Source: Rosellinia necatrix
Lineage: Eukaryota > Ascomycota > Sordariomycetes > Xylariales > Xylariaceae
NCBI GenBank assembly: GCA_021209875.1
Contig: JAGYVD010000004.1
Coordinates: 1,984,001 to 2,048,000 of the forward strand
Direction: 5' to 3'
DNA: 64,000 bases
Shown here: piece by piece, positions 44,547 through 55,807 of the stretch
Layout: each line of letters starts with the position of its first letter
Numbering within the stretch: the stretch's first letter is position 1
The notes under the pieces: model-generated
The model's input: the letters and a program-made list of their open reading frames with translations, nothing else
Database searches by the model: none
What the model was told of the DNA's origin: nothing
Position numbers and translations under genes: made by a program

Positions 44547-47022
44547 TGACGGGGCATTGTGGACGATCAGTTCTACGGCAGGGGATAGGGGCGTTGGCGT
44601 TTGGGTTTTACGTAAAGCTGGTATAATTCCCCGGCTCCTCGGGGACGAAGGGCGAGATATGTGATGGAAACTGAAGAGGGTGATATGGACTAGCAAGCTA
44701 GCAATAGCAACCGCTAAAACTCTCATCCCATTTTCAGCAATTCATCCACAAGGCCTACATCACTGACAATCTCTTCTCGAGACTATGAACAATTAATCTC
44801 GGATTGAAAACCATTGGGATTTTTTCAGTCTGATTTTTTGACCAACAGCCTTTAGTTTGAATCATGGCATTGGAAAATTGCCCCAGAGACTAACTGCGTG
44901 ACCCAGGCCCTCGGAACAAGAGAGAAGCAAGGGCACCGGAGTCATCGAGAAGGGCCGGTTACCCATTGCCTTTGTAATCCCCGAGCAGAGTATCAGGGCA
45001 TGGCACTTGTGGTACCAGCAATCGTAGCGTTGGTACCACGAAAAAGGAATCTGGGGTATTACATGCCCGCTCTACGGGAGGATAGAGCACCGACAAATCT
45101 TAGATAGATACAGGGCCAAAATGAAAATGAAACGATTTTACTGTATGTTGAATAACCAATACCGTTTCTCCCGATCCGTGCCTGTGGAACATCCGGGTGC
45201 TTATTTACTACTTTTACTGCATTATTCGATAGCCCCTAACCGTCGAAGACATTTACGATCGGGTGGAATAACCTATGAGGTGCAACCCTACCCTTACCTG
45301 CTAATTTCCTATCTAATACCAGGTGGCGAGGGTAAATATGCCGTTGACGTGCTACACCGCACGCCATTCTCCGTGACACTCACTCAGTAAGTAGTCACCC
45401 AGAGTAGGAAAAGAAGCGAACTAGGGTGAATATATGCCCGTGTACGGGTTAAGATGCATATGAAATCATGCCCCCCCCCCGATTCTCCTGGGTAGGTAGT
45501 CCTTCCGCCCTTCCGCCCAACCTTGCAGTATACTCCCCACCACCGCTACCTAGTTAAACTACCTCAGCCAAACAGTAAAGGCCTTCCACCTTTTCACCGA
45601 TCTATGGGAGCTGGAGAAAGAGCCGGATGCCGCTTATTTCTAGGAATGGCTCACTACCGTACTGAAACAGCACATTCTCGTGGATTCTAAATCGGTGGTT
45701 TTGAGAATAGACAAAACAGCCGGTTGTATCTTTGTAATGTATCGAGGAACGTACCGAGGCAGGAATGGTTGGCTTCGGGGCGGTATCTACCACAATATCC
45801 TTCATAGGAAGCCTGGGCCAAATAGTTAGGGGTATGCCAGACTCGTCTAATTCCAACAACGCTTGCGGGTCCTCTAGGACCGTCAATCTGGCTGAGTATA
45901 GGATATCCCCATCTCGTTGTGTGTACGCCGGGTCCTGTACAAATGGACCCGAAGATGTTGAGAATCTTTTCTGGAGAACGGAAGCTAGGGCGTGCTGGGT
46001 GTCACAGTTCACACTGCTGGTAGTTCCAGAAATGACTTATGTTATTGCACAAGGAGGGAAAACTCCTCGCTTGGTCAGTCGCCAGCTACTCGCTTCTTTT
46101 ATATACAGTATTCTGGCCCGTGCCCTAGTGGGGTCTTTAGGTTAGAACTAGTTCCGTGACACTGGGAGACGCAGCGCTCATACACATGCGACTTAAGGAC
46201 AAGAGGGCTGAGTCTAAGGCCGATAAAGCTTAGTAACAGTGAGGTATCTCGACTGAAGCAAGTGCTTCTTGAACCTGCTTGAAGTGTTGGCTCGTCCTCC
46301 ACTGTTCCTCGATGACCCGGTTATAATTATATCGGGATCTTCTTCGGGGGATGTAGGCGGACCTTTGAACTCGAGGCCCTTCACCCACCCGCATGACAAG
46401 GGCGCAAGTCCGCATCGGGAGGTACGCCCTCTGGAAATCAAAGAATCCTGTATTCCAGCACCAATGATAATCAATCCTCCTGCCGCCCAGGCTTAACTTC
46501 AGTACGAGGATCCATGCCGCAGGTTGCTGAGTAAGTGAGAGTAGATAGGATGTGATTTCTAAATTACTTTGACAGCCGTCTATCTACCTACTGATTATTA
46601 ATAGACTCTTCACTTCTATCTATTTGTAAATACACCTAGTTGAGTTGCAAGTTTCATACCTGGGTAGGCACTTATATATGACTTGATTGCATGAGGGAAA
46701 GAGCGGGGGCAGCTTAGGTAAACGGACGGGGATCACCACCTGGAGGCTGTGAATTACAAGCCTGAAAGTACTGGTACTTGAGAGCCTGGGGGTGGCCCCA
46801 CCCACCTGGAGTAGGTACCTATACTACTATAGTTGCTCCGTCCCCATTAGTTATTAATGGAACTTGTGATATAATAATGTAAACAACCTGGAAAACCAAA
46901 CCATCGGACCCGGACTATTAGATCAACATATCGACCCCGAGTTTCAAACGACCTACCACAACAAGGCCCCAGGCGATTTGGTGTTGATACTGCACATACA
47001 ATAAATACCTATTACAGCAACC
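44547..47022. other. Intergenic region with possible gene relics
   Basis: No gene is supported with confidence. A minus-strand open frame of 136 codons lies at 45602-46012, and another at 46214-46474 begins with a short dinucleotide-fold-like string (IIIGAGIQD). They are in different frames, have no shared domain I can name, and could be decayed coding DNA or chance. A C10 run lies at 45471-45480. Confidence 0.4.
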
Positions 47023-47625
47023 ATGGTACGTTGAACCCAGCCCCAATTCCCCATCTACCGACAAGGAAAACAACACCGTAGAGCAAAGCATTTAGCCTGT
47101 CATATATAGAACATCCCATTCTAACCCTAACCCGCCCCCCCTTCTCTCCCTCCCTTCTCTCCTCCTCCCATCTCTCGCGGTTTGTGTGCGAAAAAAAAAA
47201 AACCAAAGAAAGAAGAAGAAGAAGAAGAAGAAAAAGAGATTCCGGTCGAGCTAATCTTAGATCCCCCTCCCCCACCCCCCGCGTATTTATAGAACAAGGA
47301 CGGGTGCTACACGTACGTGCACATGCAGCGGCCACGCGACGCGGACCTCTTCGAGGACTTCGGCAAGGACAAGCTGCCGGACGACGACATCTACGTGCCG
47401 CCGCACCACCAGCCCATCAACCCCGAGGACGAGGACGACGTCGTGCCCGACCAGCACGCCGCCTTCGGCATCCAGAAGGCCACCCAGCGCAGCAAAGAGC
47501 CCGCCTGGAAGGACCTCGACCTCGCCGGGCTCATGAGGAAGGGGCCGACTCCGGGCCCCGCCGGCGCCGTGGCTGGCGCCGCCACCGGTGCGGCCAAGAA
47601 CCCGTACAAGGGCCTGCCGAGGTGA
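47023..47625 (+). CDS. Small acidic protein of unknown function (111 residues), first coding exon ATG only
   Basis: Deduced as ATG at 47023-47025 followed at once by a consensus donor GTACGT, a 267-nt intron ending TTTATAG at 47292, then exon 2 at 47293-47625. Exon 2 opens NKDGCYTYVHMQRPRDADLF and continues with an acidic Pro-rich middle (DDDIYVPPHHQPINPEDEDD) and an Ala/Gly-rich C-terminus ending NPYKGLPR. The good context (aaccATGg) and the in-frame codons before the first internal Met (47323) support the spliced start. The alternative is translation from the Met at 47323. The second exon is strongly GC-rich with C/G-ending codons, as in other well-expressed genes here. The family is not recognised. 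Confidence 0.65.
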
Positions 47626-48156
47626 ACGATAACCGTTGCACGAGGAGGGGGTGGGGGGGAGGGAGGAGGTGAAGGGGGCTTCTGAGTCCTTGTGCTCGCT
47701 TCGCTTTTATCTGGGGGGCTCTTGACGCGCATGGGAGTTCTGTGGTTTTGGCTCGGCGGGGAGATACTTTTTCAAGTTGGTCTTTAGAGCCGGGGGAAGA
47801 TGTGTTATATCGCACCGGAGTCTTGGTTGTTTGTATTCATGCCCTTCCTCCTGATATTCGCCTGTGCTTAAGCCTCGAACTGCCCTGATTCGTGCGCGCG
47901 CCCTGTTCCTAGCCCCGAGTATCGCCCTGATGAGAATGTAAATTCCGTTTGAGGCGAAAAGAAATCCCCCCAACAAAAAAATCGATCCCTTAGAAACGCC
48001 GCCCGTCCATTCCCGCAACGCCTTGCCATGCTATATGTGTATAATCTTGAACAATCGGAAGAAAGGGAAACCATAACCGGAATAGAAAACCCAACCGCCT
48101 GCCCCCTTTCCCCTAGTGTAGTACAGCGGTGCCGCGTAGATTACCAAGCGGCACCA
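47626..48156. other. Convergent intergenic region
   Basis: 3' flanks of the small acidic protein gene (+) and trs31 (-). No coding region or element is recognised. Confidence 0.5.
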
Positions 48157-49002
48157 TCAGCCCTTGCCTAAGAAGGACTCGCGCTCCATGACCTCGGGGG
48201 CGAACTTGACGAGGAAGACGGTGCGGCCGGGCCAGAGCTCGCCGTCCTCCTGCTTGCCGACGCTGTGGGCGGTGACACGGGCGGGGAAGGCGGCGCCGTC
48301 GCAGACGCCCTCGACGATGCCGGCGACGTAGGCGGCGCAGTTGAGCTGGCTCATGTCGCGGGGGACGCTGACGTAGCGGTTGACGAGGGGCTCATTGTCG
48401 ATGATCATGTACTCGTCGGGGCGGGCCGGGTCCGAGGACCGCTCGAGGCCGTCGGCGGCCTGGCCGAAGAGGTGCTGCCACACGTTGATCTTGATGAAGT
48501 GCAGCAGCGTGATGATGTTGAGCGGCCGCGCCTGCGCCCGCGCCGGCTCGCGGTACAGCAGGAGGTCGAGCAGCTTCAGCCCGATCGGGTGGCCTTGGAC
48601 GTTGAGCCTGGTAGGTAAAGGGCTTTGCGTTAGTGTTAATTTTTCTTCTTCTTCCTCTTCCTCGAAATGCAAACCAGCCACGTTGGATCCCCCTATCAGC
48701 TCGTTATGCTTTTTTTTTTTTGCGTTCCCCCGCGCCGCCTCGGTCTGCCTGCCCGCAGAGGGGAGAGGGAGGGGAGGGTGTGGCGAGGGGAAGACTTACC
48801 TCTTCTCAAGGTCCTGGATACTCTCGATCTTCTTCGAAGCGTAGCTCACCATCTCGGAGAAGAGGTAGGCGAAGCTTGCGCCACTGAGCTCGGCCGTCTT
48901 GGCCCGGTTTAAGGGTCGGTGGTATATCGTCTTGCCGTTTGTCGGGTGGCGGAGGCCCGACTGCTCTTTCGCGCCGCCTCGGGGCGCCTGGAGGCTCGAC
49001 AT
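48157..49002 (-). CDS. trs31: TRAPP complex subunit Trs31 / TRAPPC5
   Basis: Core subunit of the TRAPP tethering complexes that act as Ypt1/Rab1 exchange factor in ER-Golgi traffic. Exons on the minus strand are 49002-48800 and 48607-48157 (donor GTAAGT, acceptor TACCAG), 654 nt, 217 residues. Seen: a basic N-terminal segment, then a Bet3-fold subunit with LSGASFAYLFSEMVSYASKK, GLKLLDLLLYRE, INVWQHLFGQAADGLERS, DEYMIIDNEPLVNRYVSVP and LNCAAYVAGIVEGVCDGAAF. The last stretches are diagnostic of TRAPPC5. The intron holds a TTCTTC tract and a T11 run. The start is the ATG nearest the family N-terminus; the open upstream frame has no ATG. Confidence 0.95.
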
Positions 49003-49528
49003 TGTATCGGCGGCCTCTCCGATTATGCTGTTTTGTGATACCCGTGCGGTAGATTGTTGGTGGGCGTCGGATTGCGCGGTCAGGGACGTGTTATCAGGCT
49101 TGTAAAATCGGGAGTGGTGGGTGAATGTTCTGGGGATTGTTCTATCTCGTTTGCTGTGACCAGATAGCACACAGTATTAGGGAGATACTCAATTGACATG
49201 GAGCTACAGGGTGGATCCGAACCCCCCAACCTTCAATGCAGAGTACCCAGGTAGGTTAGAAGGTACTTACTTAGCCTACTTGACACGGGTTTCCTGTAAT
49301 ACATAACCTACCTTCTGGACTCGAGCTCAATAAACGCACAGGAGTAGGCATGGATTAATTATAAGTGCGTCAAGCAAGGAAAAAAAAAAAGGTCGTTGTG
49401 ATGTATATACATTATTCTATACTCTGAGCTTGTTGTGCCACATATCCGGCGCCTTAAATCAAGAACGATATATCCTTCTCTATTATATACTAGTTCAAAC
49501 ACATGCCTATTTTAGTAGCTAGCCAGCC
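49003..49528. other. Region between trs31 and the Pdr16-like gene
   Basis: Promoter of trs31 (-) and 3' flank of the Pdr16-like gene (-), which lie head to tail. It contains an A12 run at about 49380 and short GTAGGT fragments near 49252. Nothing else is recognised. Confidence 0.5.
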
Positions 49529-50617
49529 TCAAGACTCAGGCGCCGTAACTTGCTTTTCTGGCGATTTGGATGATCCTGCATCCGTGCTCGCTACGCCGTG
49601 TGATGCATGCCCTCTTAGATAATCCTCCGATTCACCGATGAGTCCGCCTCCAGCTTCCCACCTCTGGAGGCGTTCGGCACGTCGCTGATCGCTGAGCTTC
49701 GTGAGCGCCGGCCAGTACACCGAGTGGTCGTATTCGAACGGCAGCTCGCCGCCCTTGATATCTTTCGATAGTTGCTCCGGGTTGACATATTGTGTCATAT
49801 CCTCATTAAACTTGAGTTTCTCCTTGGTTAGAGGATCGATGAAGGGGGTAATCAGTTTAAAGAAACCCCAAACAACCCAAGGCACTGGTGATCGCCTGTT
49901 AGCCTAAGCCACACCTAGCCACGGAGTGTTTTCTTACCATTGACGATTAGCGCCCGCCCCAGTCGCTCGGGGTAATGAGCCTGGAGAATGTGCAGTACCT
50001 CGCGGCCTTGGCCAATGCCAGGCGCAGTATTCGTGCGCTTGGTGCCGGTCTTGAAGTCGATGAGCAGGCAGATCTTCTCTTGCTCGGCGGGGATGAGATC
50101 GATGACGCGTTCCAGCATAAAGACCATGTGCTGCACTTGCCGAGGCGTGACCTCGGTATTCTGGCGTCCCGGGTTGAGATAGTGACAAGGCCGGCCTTGC
50201 TTGTCAAAGCCGACAATGACTTGCTTTCCTGTCTCGTTCTCCGGTCCAATATGATCGGCGGTCAGGTCCTCGACACCATATTCCCTCCGCCAGGTTAGTG
50301 TCTCGAGCAAGCGCTTCTCGGCCTCCTTCTGGTCCCATTTGGTGGCCCGGAGATATCTTAGGAGGGCCTCTTTTTGTGAGCCACACCTTCTCACTGTCGG
50401 TCAATGGCCCATTTTTGCCCTTGGTTGACGGGATTTCCGTCCAACCCCTCGCTTTCTCGAGGAGCCAATCGTACTTGGATTGCTGCTGAGGTGTGAGGGG
50501 GGCGTTCGCAACGGGGGTGCTGGTTGCTGGGGGAGTCTCCAGAGGAACTAAGAGTGGCCCGTCCTTTTTCTCATCAAGCACCGACACGCCTGGGGGCGGC
50601 GTGCTAACGGCAGCCAT
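49529..50617 (-). CDS. Sec14-family phosphatidylinositol transfer protein (Pdr16/Pdr17-like), with apparent frameshift
   Basis: Cytosolic or membrane-associated lipid transfer protein. Minus-strand exons are 50617-49938 and 49884-49529 (donor GTAAGA, acceptor ACCAG). The CRAL-TRIO N domain ends in EALLRYLRATKWDQKEAEKR. The lipid-binding domain shows ENETGKQVIVGFDKQGRPCH, MVFMLERVIDLIP, AHYPERLGRALIVN joined across the intron to VPWVVWGFFKLITPF, then DPLTKEKLKFNEDM and FEYDHSVYWPAL. The frame changes at the A5 run (T5 on the plus strand, 50371-50375): before it DSEKVWLTK, after it EALLRYL one base later. Removing one base gives 345 codons and a continuous family-typical protein. The C-terminal 40 residues are variable. 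Confidence 0.9.
50371..50375 (-). other. Apparent one-base insertion (A5) in the Pdr16-like gene
   Basis: Homopolymer A5 in the coding strand. Four A's would keep the frame through the CRAL-TRIO N domain. There is no room or signal for an intron here. Confidence 0.75.
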
Positions 50618-53562
50618 TAAGAATAAGAATAGATAGAGCGCCTAGAAAAAATTGGGGAGCGGACTGGATCGTCGTAGGCAATGGCGATTTGGGGAGTTTT
50701 CTCGAGGTTAATAAAGGAAGTTCATAGGTAAAGGGGGATGGAATGTTGCTTTCTAGGTAGGTAGGCTGACTTGGGCGGTGTCAAAAAAGCTCCGCGAGGG
50801 TGTCGGTGACCAGCGTATTCGGATAAGTATAGTTGCCGTAAGATTACGTTAATCGAAAATTCGGACTGGGTCCCGGGCTGTCTCCCTTTAGGTAGTGTCG
50901 AGGACCCCTGTCAGGCTGGGACAATTGTAAGGTGTTTTTAGGTGATGAGTTCATCTTAAGAGAGTCTATAAATGATATTATTTTAAACTTCTCATTTATT
51001 AAATACTATAGCTAATGTTATAGCGGGTGCTATAAGCAGGTAGTCAGGGCACAAGATCGGCCACATACTGTATAAATGGATAAATGGATGCTAGAGCATT
51101 AGGTATCTGATGGTTTCCGAACCAGATATACTTCGTAATTTATATAAAAACTAGGTACTAAGTACCTCTCTACACTAGCAAATGTATTATAATAAGCTAT
51201 CTTACTACCTACGTAGCACTACATCCGAACAATTAACGATACCTATGATTAATCGATTTGCAGCAGGTATTATTTCCTCCCATCGCTTGCTTAAGCCTCC
51301 ATCGTAAGGGCCTTCGGCTATACGAAGGCGCTGTATGTGTGTCTAGGTCCAATGCCTCCATTTCTTCACACATGACTCTATTGGATTCGTCTTTGGGCCC
51401 TGGCGAGGGCAGAAGATGACTGTGATGTCATCAGCTTGATAATAGCCATCAGACCTAGCAGATATATGGGCCGAATCTTTGTGCATCCAAAGGATAAACA
51501 TCATCACCGTAGTGAGCCTTTATCTCGTTAATAATGCCTAGCTATAGCAATAGCAAGATACCCGAAGTTATCTTGCCTCGCTTGTTCAACGGAATTGTGT
51601 GCCAGCGAAGCTGTATCTGAAAGCCGTCCTGACCAATGCCGTGGGCGCAGTGAGTAGCCTTCTACTCATGGTGGTCAAGAGAGAGAGGGGTCAAAGCCTT
51701 GCTCCCGCGATAGCTTCTCCTCTTGACGGCGTTGCTGACGATCCATTTTATCGTCAGAAGGCTTCACGTTCCACCAAGCGGCGTGATCTCGCTCTTTGGG
51801 CTACACGCCTTCTTGGCCCCCCAGATGGAGACCCCAGTGAAGCTCGTCAAAAGAGACGACCTTGCGGCGCTATGAAAAGTCCGCCCAAAGGCCCAAGTCT
51901 ACTTCGTGATGGGCCCTTTCAACACGCTGCTGCTTGGGCTTAGGCAGCATGTTGGCCTTCACGTGTTTGGGGTACCATTTAATGCTAGGAGTGGTCCAGT
52001 TAAAAGGTGCCTTGGCCGACCTGTTTGACAAATATTGGCTGGAGAACCTCATGGAATAGGTTCGGGATAGGGCACACCACTCAATGCCCGTTCAACATGT
52101 ACGACTAAGCCCGCCCGGCAGCTCGGTATCCGCCAGGTTCAACGACCGCAGCGACAGCGAGGAGTCGTATTCTGGTTATGGGGGCGCTCACACGCTCGAG
52201 AAGGCCGTACGCGATCCAATGAACGCGGCGAATACGACGCCGAACGGCCACGGCTCATCGCTCGCACAGCTGTCAACGACTACCCTAGCAGCCCTCCCTC
52301 GTATGAGGAGATGGCGGGGAGCTCTCTCAGGACCGCGTCCCCATACTCATTTGTTGTCGCGGGGTAGTATGTATATACCGACATAATTGTCATGGGGTTA
52401 ACGGTTCCGTTTTCCCCTCCACATTTGTTTTTCCACTTCTTTTTACCTCTCTTGTTCAATGGGCATCGCAGGATCGAGTTTAGATGGTAATCCCCCTGCG
52501 GGGCAGACCTGGTATAGGAGACTCCAATTCAGGATGCCAGAACTTCCAGCATTGGAGGCTTCCATACCAATACTTCAACGTTTGTATGCAAGATTGGTAT
52601 GTTACAGGGGGGTTTATAGATAGCCTTATATCTTTAGGTTCATATATGACCTTCTGTAATAACTTACAATACACGGCGGCGCTGCTGCCCAGGATCAAGA
52701 ATTTAGTGATATACGTACCATGACTGACACAGAGTGATGTTTCCATTCCTTGGCTCTTGAATTTCCAGCATCTCAATATTCAGTCTGTAGTCTTTGTCCA
52801 AGCGCTGAAGGCTTCTCTCCGACAGGATTCATCACCCGTCTTTGCATTCAAGTGCCCCTGAAGTCATAGGAGGATTTACCGCCTGGGAACTCGTAGAGTG
52901 AGGGACACTACGTTCCCGTGTTAGGGGGTTGGAACTCACGATGAGGTCCAAAGTATGAAACATGCTTGTCTGTCCCAGGTCGCCGATGGGAATAAACTCG
53001 CCGAAGGGAACGTTGAGGCTTGTATCGAGTCTGCCCTCCGAAAGTTGACCGCTTTGATTTGGCTCTGGTCGTGTGTTGAATGTTGGCAGGGGGTCGACGT
53101 TCTCCGCGCGGGAAGGGCTTTGGCGCTCTCCTGTGTAGCTGATACAGATTGAGAAAGGGGCAACGACTTGAAAGCGGCCTCGACAAAAACTAAGAGACGA
53201 GAGAGAAAAACAAGGATCACTTTTGCTGCGCGTTGAAAGATCGCGAGTTCTTCTGTAGTCCACTCTCTAGAGTCGATAAAATAGTGCGGTTTGTGTGTGC
53301 CAATGAAGGCGACGTTGCTGTTATCATTCTCACCGTGTGTTTCGGCAAAGCGCATGAACTGTAGGCACACCGACTCCTCGGCAGTTCATTCTCTTCCGCT
53401 TGAGCCTGCGTTTGTCGCTACCGACCTGGAAGCAGCTAGGGAGCTGCCTTGTCTATTCTCCATTCTTAACAAGCAATAGCGGCGGGTAGACAGATAGGAC
53501 AGACGTGAGACACGGTACTTATAGGAGGTAAACAGTCCAATCAAAGACCAGGAAATTGTCGG
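50618..53562. other. Gene-poor stretch with possible degraded elements
   Basis: About 2.9 kb upstream of the Pdr16-like gene and the dioxygenase locus. The segment 50930-51260 is AT-rich. Minus-strand frames at 52832-53263 and 52936-53370 overlap each other; the latter starts with a plausible N-terminus (MCLQFMRFAETHG) but continues as low-information sequence. No domain, terminal repeat or target-site duplication was found, so neither a gene nor a transposon is called. Confidence 0.45.
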
Positions 53563-55385
53563 GTGATTCCCTTCCCTGACACCAATGGCTACGCCGAGTA
53601 TGTGGACGTGCCTAAAAACAGCACTCCCCAGAGTCCCTCCTCTTGGATCATCAAGCATTCGGGATTTGGGACATCCTATGTCACTATCCCTACCTTTCTA
53701 GGATGTCTTCCTCCCAGCCGCATTAATGTTATCATCCCTGACCAAACCCAATGTCCTCCTAGTCTATGGAGTCAACTTGATGCTCGGGACAGCGTTCATA
53801 CCAGCGGTACTCATGTGAACTCACTTGGTATCTCTTCATACCTTCGAGACGGTCTTCAGAGCTGGCCAGACAGTGTCGAAAACTTTGCTGACGTCTACCG
53901 TGGCCTCCCTTTTGGTTCTACAATCCTACTCAAGAACTTGACGAAAGATTTAAGCAGCCTGGACTTCCAGATCTTGCCGAATAAGGCAGTGACGGAGCCA
54001 GGGACTTTTCTGTCGTCAGAGGAGCTTCGCGCCTTGTGGGGGTACGATGAGTCCGACATGCCCCCGGCGATACCCTACACCAAGTTGCGGCGCTTGAAAC
54101 AAATTTCTGGCGACGTAATTCTCGTGTCTCTTCCAGGGCATTGGGGACGCCGACATCGTCCTCGGCCGATCCAGCATCTCTGACGGGCAGCAGCGTTTTC
54201 CGGAGTTCGTACGCACACCGCCCATTCTCCAACAACTTATCAAATGGTGTACGGCAGGGGCGCGCGAGTGGAGTGATGGCCATATCAAGATCTACCGTCG
54301 TGAAGGTAAGGTGTTTCCATTAGACGAGTTGGTTGAATTCCCACCGCCCGAACCTTTGCAAGGACTCATGTCTCCTCTTACCTCGTCTTTCTCCGTAGCT
54401 CACGTCACTAACGTCAAATTCGACGGCTTTCCAGACGACAAGCGCAGGCCAGTATTTACCAATCTTGCACAGGTGAGCAATGGATTCAAATGAGACCACG
54501 TACCCAGATACACACAAACGATGTAGACGGCACAGTATAGAGAGTCCTTGATTGACACTACTCCCCCTACAGCCTTTTCACACAGACCTTTTATGTGGGA
54601 TTCTCGTCATGTACTTTCATAAATCGAGTGGTCATAGGAGGGGACGTCTTTCTGGCTTCCTCATGGAAAGTGTATAACGAGCTTGCTTCCACTCGTCCTG
54701 ATCTTATCGAAGTATTCGGCAAGGATGACTGGGTCCATGACACGTGAGTGACTTGAGACTTCTTTGAAGACTCATGTCATATCTCAATGGTATGTCACTG
54801 ATGACTTGCACTTCTAGATTCGGACGCAACCTTTCCTATCATCAGCGTGCTTTGCTCCACTACTGGCAGGAGAAGCTGGTCCTCATCTACTCGCACAGGA
54901 ACCTCACCGGCTCGGCAAGCACGCCGCGAAACCCCAACATACCACCGCTTAGCGAGGCCCAGGCGGATACCCTTGATACCATTCACTTTACAGCGACAGC
55001 CAACTGTGTTAGCCATACGCCAGAAGCAGGAGACATGGTATTTGTTAACAATTTCGCCATACTGCATAGCCGCAACACCTTCCAAGATACCTCAGAAGCG
55101 AAACGCTATATACTCCGGCTCTGGTTGAACAACCCCAACACTAGTTGGGACGTTTCACCCGAACTGAAGCTTGCATGGGGCCGCATCTTCGCTGACGTGG
55201 ATGAAATTCGAAACTACTGGGATACTGACCCGTACGACGCGCTGGATAGCCCGCTCTGCGAGAAGGTCAAGCATACGGTCGGGTGGCGACTCACGAGAGC
55301 TTCTGCGAATGATGGCGGTGGCGGGGAGTCTAGTTCATGTGGACAGTCTTGGCAATCTAGTATTGGTCCTGATCGGAAGTCATAA
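53563..55385 (+). pseudogene. TauD/TfdA-type Fe(II)/2-oxoglutarate dioxygenase gene, disrupted
   Basis: The right half is clearly of the TauD/TfdA (gamma-butyrobetaine dioxygenase-like) family. It has an HTD metal motif at 54579-54587, GGDVFLASSWKVYNELASTR, LVLIYSHRNLTG, PLSEAQADTLDTIHF, then a distal His in FAILHSRNTFQD (55064) and RYILRLWLNNP, which would bind iron and 2-oxoglutarate. Two introns fit: 54473-54572 and 54744-54817. The gene is broken. A +1 shift occurs at GGG 54136-54138 (SLPG continued as GIGDADIVLG). A second lies between 54611 and 54644, where the HTD frame and the GGDVF frame differ by one base. No start ATG is visible for the left part (53563-54472), which I do not recognise and which could belong to another gene. 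A degraded gene or multiple sequence errors are both possible. Confidence 0.7.
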
Positions 55386-55807
55386 ATGTGGATGATCCGT
55401 TTCCTCGCTTTGGAAAGAAGTCACTCTTACTGACCTGACTATCAATTATTTCCGATTATACGTTATTCACCTAGCCTAGTTAGACCGACTTCCGTGGGAG
55501 TCGGTTAAATAAACGAAAACGTTTGATCATGATGCATGGGGATAGCTACTTTCTGTTACTGAGGTTTTGAAAAACGACTAGCCTAGATTAGGCTAGTACA
55601 AGATCTGGACAGCTGCAAGAGACCCCTGCTAGCCCGACCATTTATGGACCACTTAACACGCATTGGCGCGCCTCAACCGCGTCGCTGCCCACCTTGGCTT
55701 CAACGTTCCTCGAAATTTCAGTACAGGAATGATGAACAAGTTTGTCGACGCACATCTCGAGAGGCATAACGTGGATTTAATTTAGTATAATTTCGAGCCG
55801 GCGCACC
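55386..55807. other. Upstream region of the polymerase alpha subunit gene
   Basis: About 420 bp of promoter and leader. A GC-rich ATTGGCGCGCC element at 55661-55672 resembles E2F/MBF-type replication-gene sites but is a single weak match. Confidence 0.4.

Noticed and set aside
45602..46474. Minus-strand frames of 136 and 86 codons, one starting with a Rossmann-like IIIGAGIQD
   Set aside because: Frames do not join, there is no further cofactor motif, and nothing else supports an oxidoreductase; noted only as a possible relic.
47120..47136. Telomere-like CCCTAA units (ctaaccctaaccc)
   Set aside because: Only two units inside a transcribed leader or intron; not a telomere or a clear interstitial array.
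51600..52080. Possible transposase or retroelement fragment
   Set aside because: No recognisable catalytic motif, terminal repeats or target duplications could be found.
52832..53370. Two overlapping minus-strand frames of 143 and 144 codons
   Set aside because: Overlap in different frames with no domain; neither can be preferred.
54119..54136. Very short GTAATT...CCAG intron that would explain the frame change in the TauD locus
   Set aside because: About 20 nt is too short for a spliceosomal intron; a one-base insertion is simpler.
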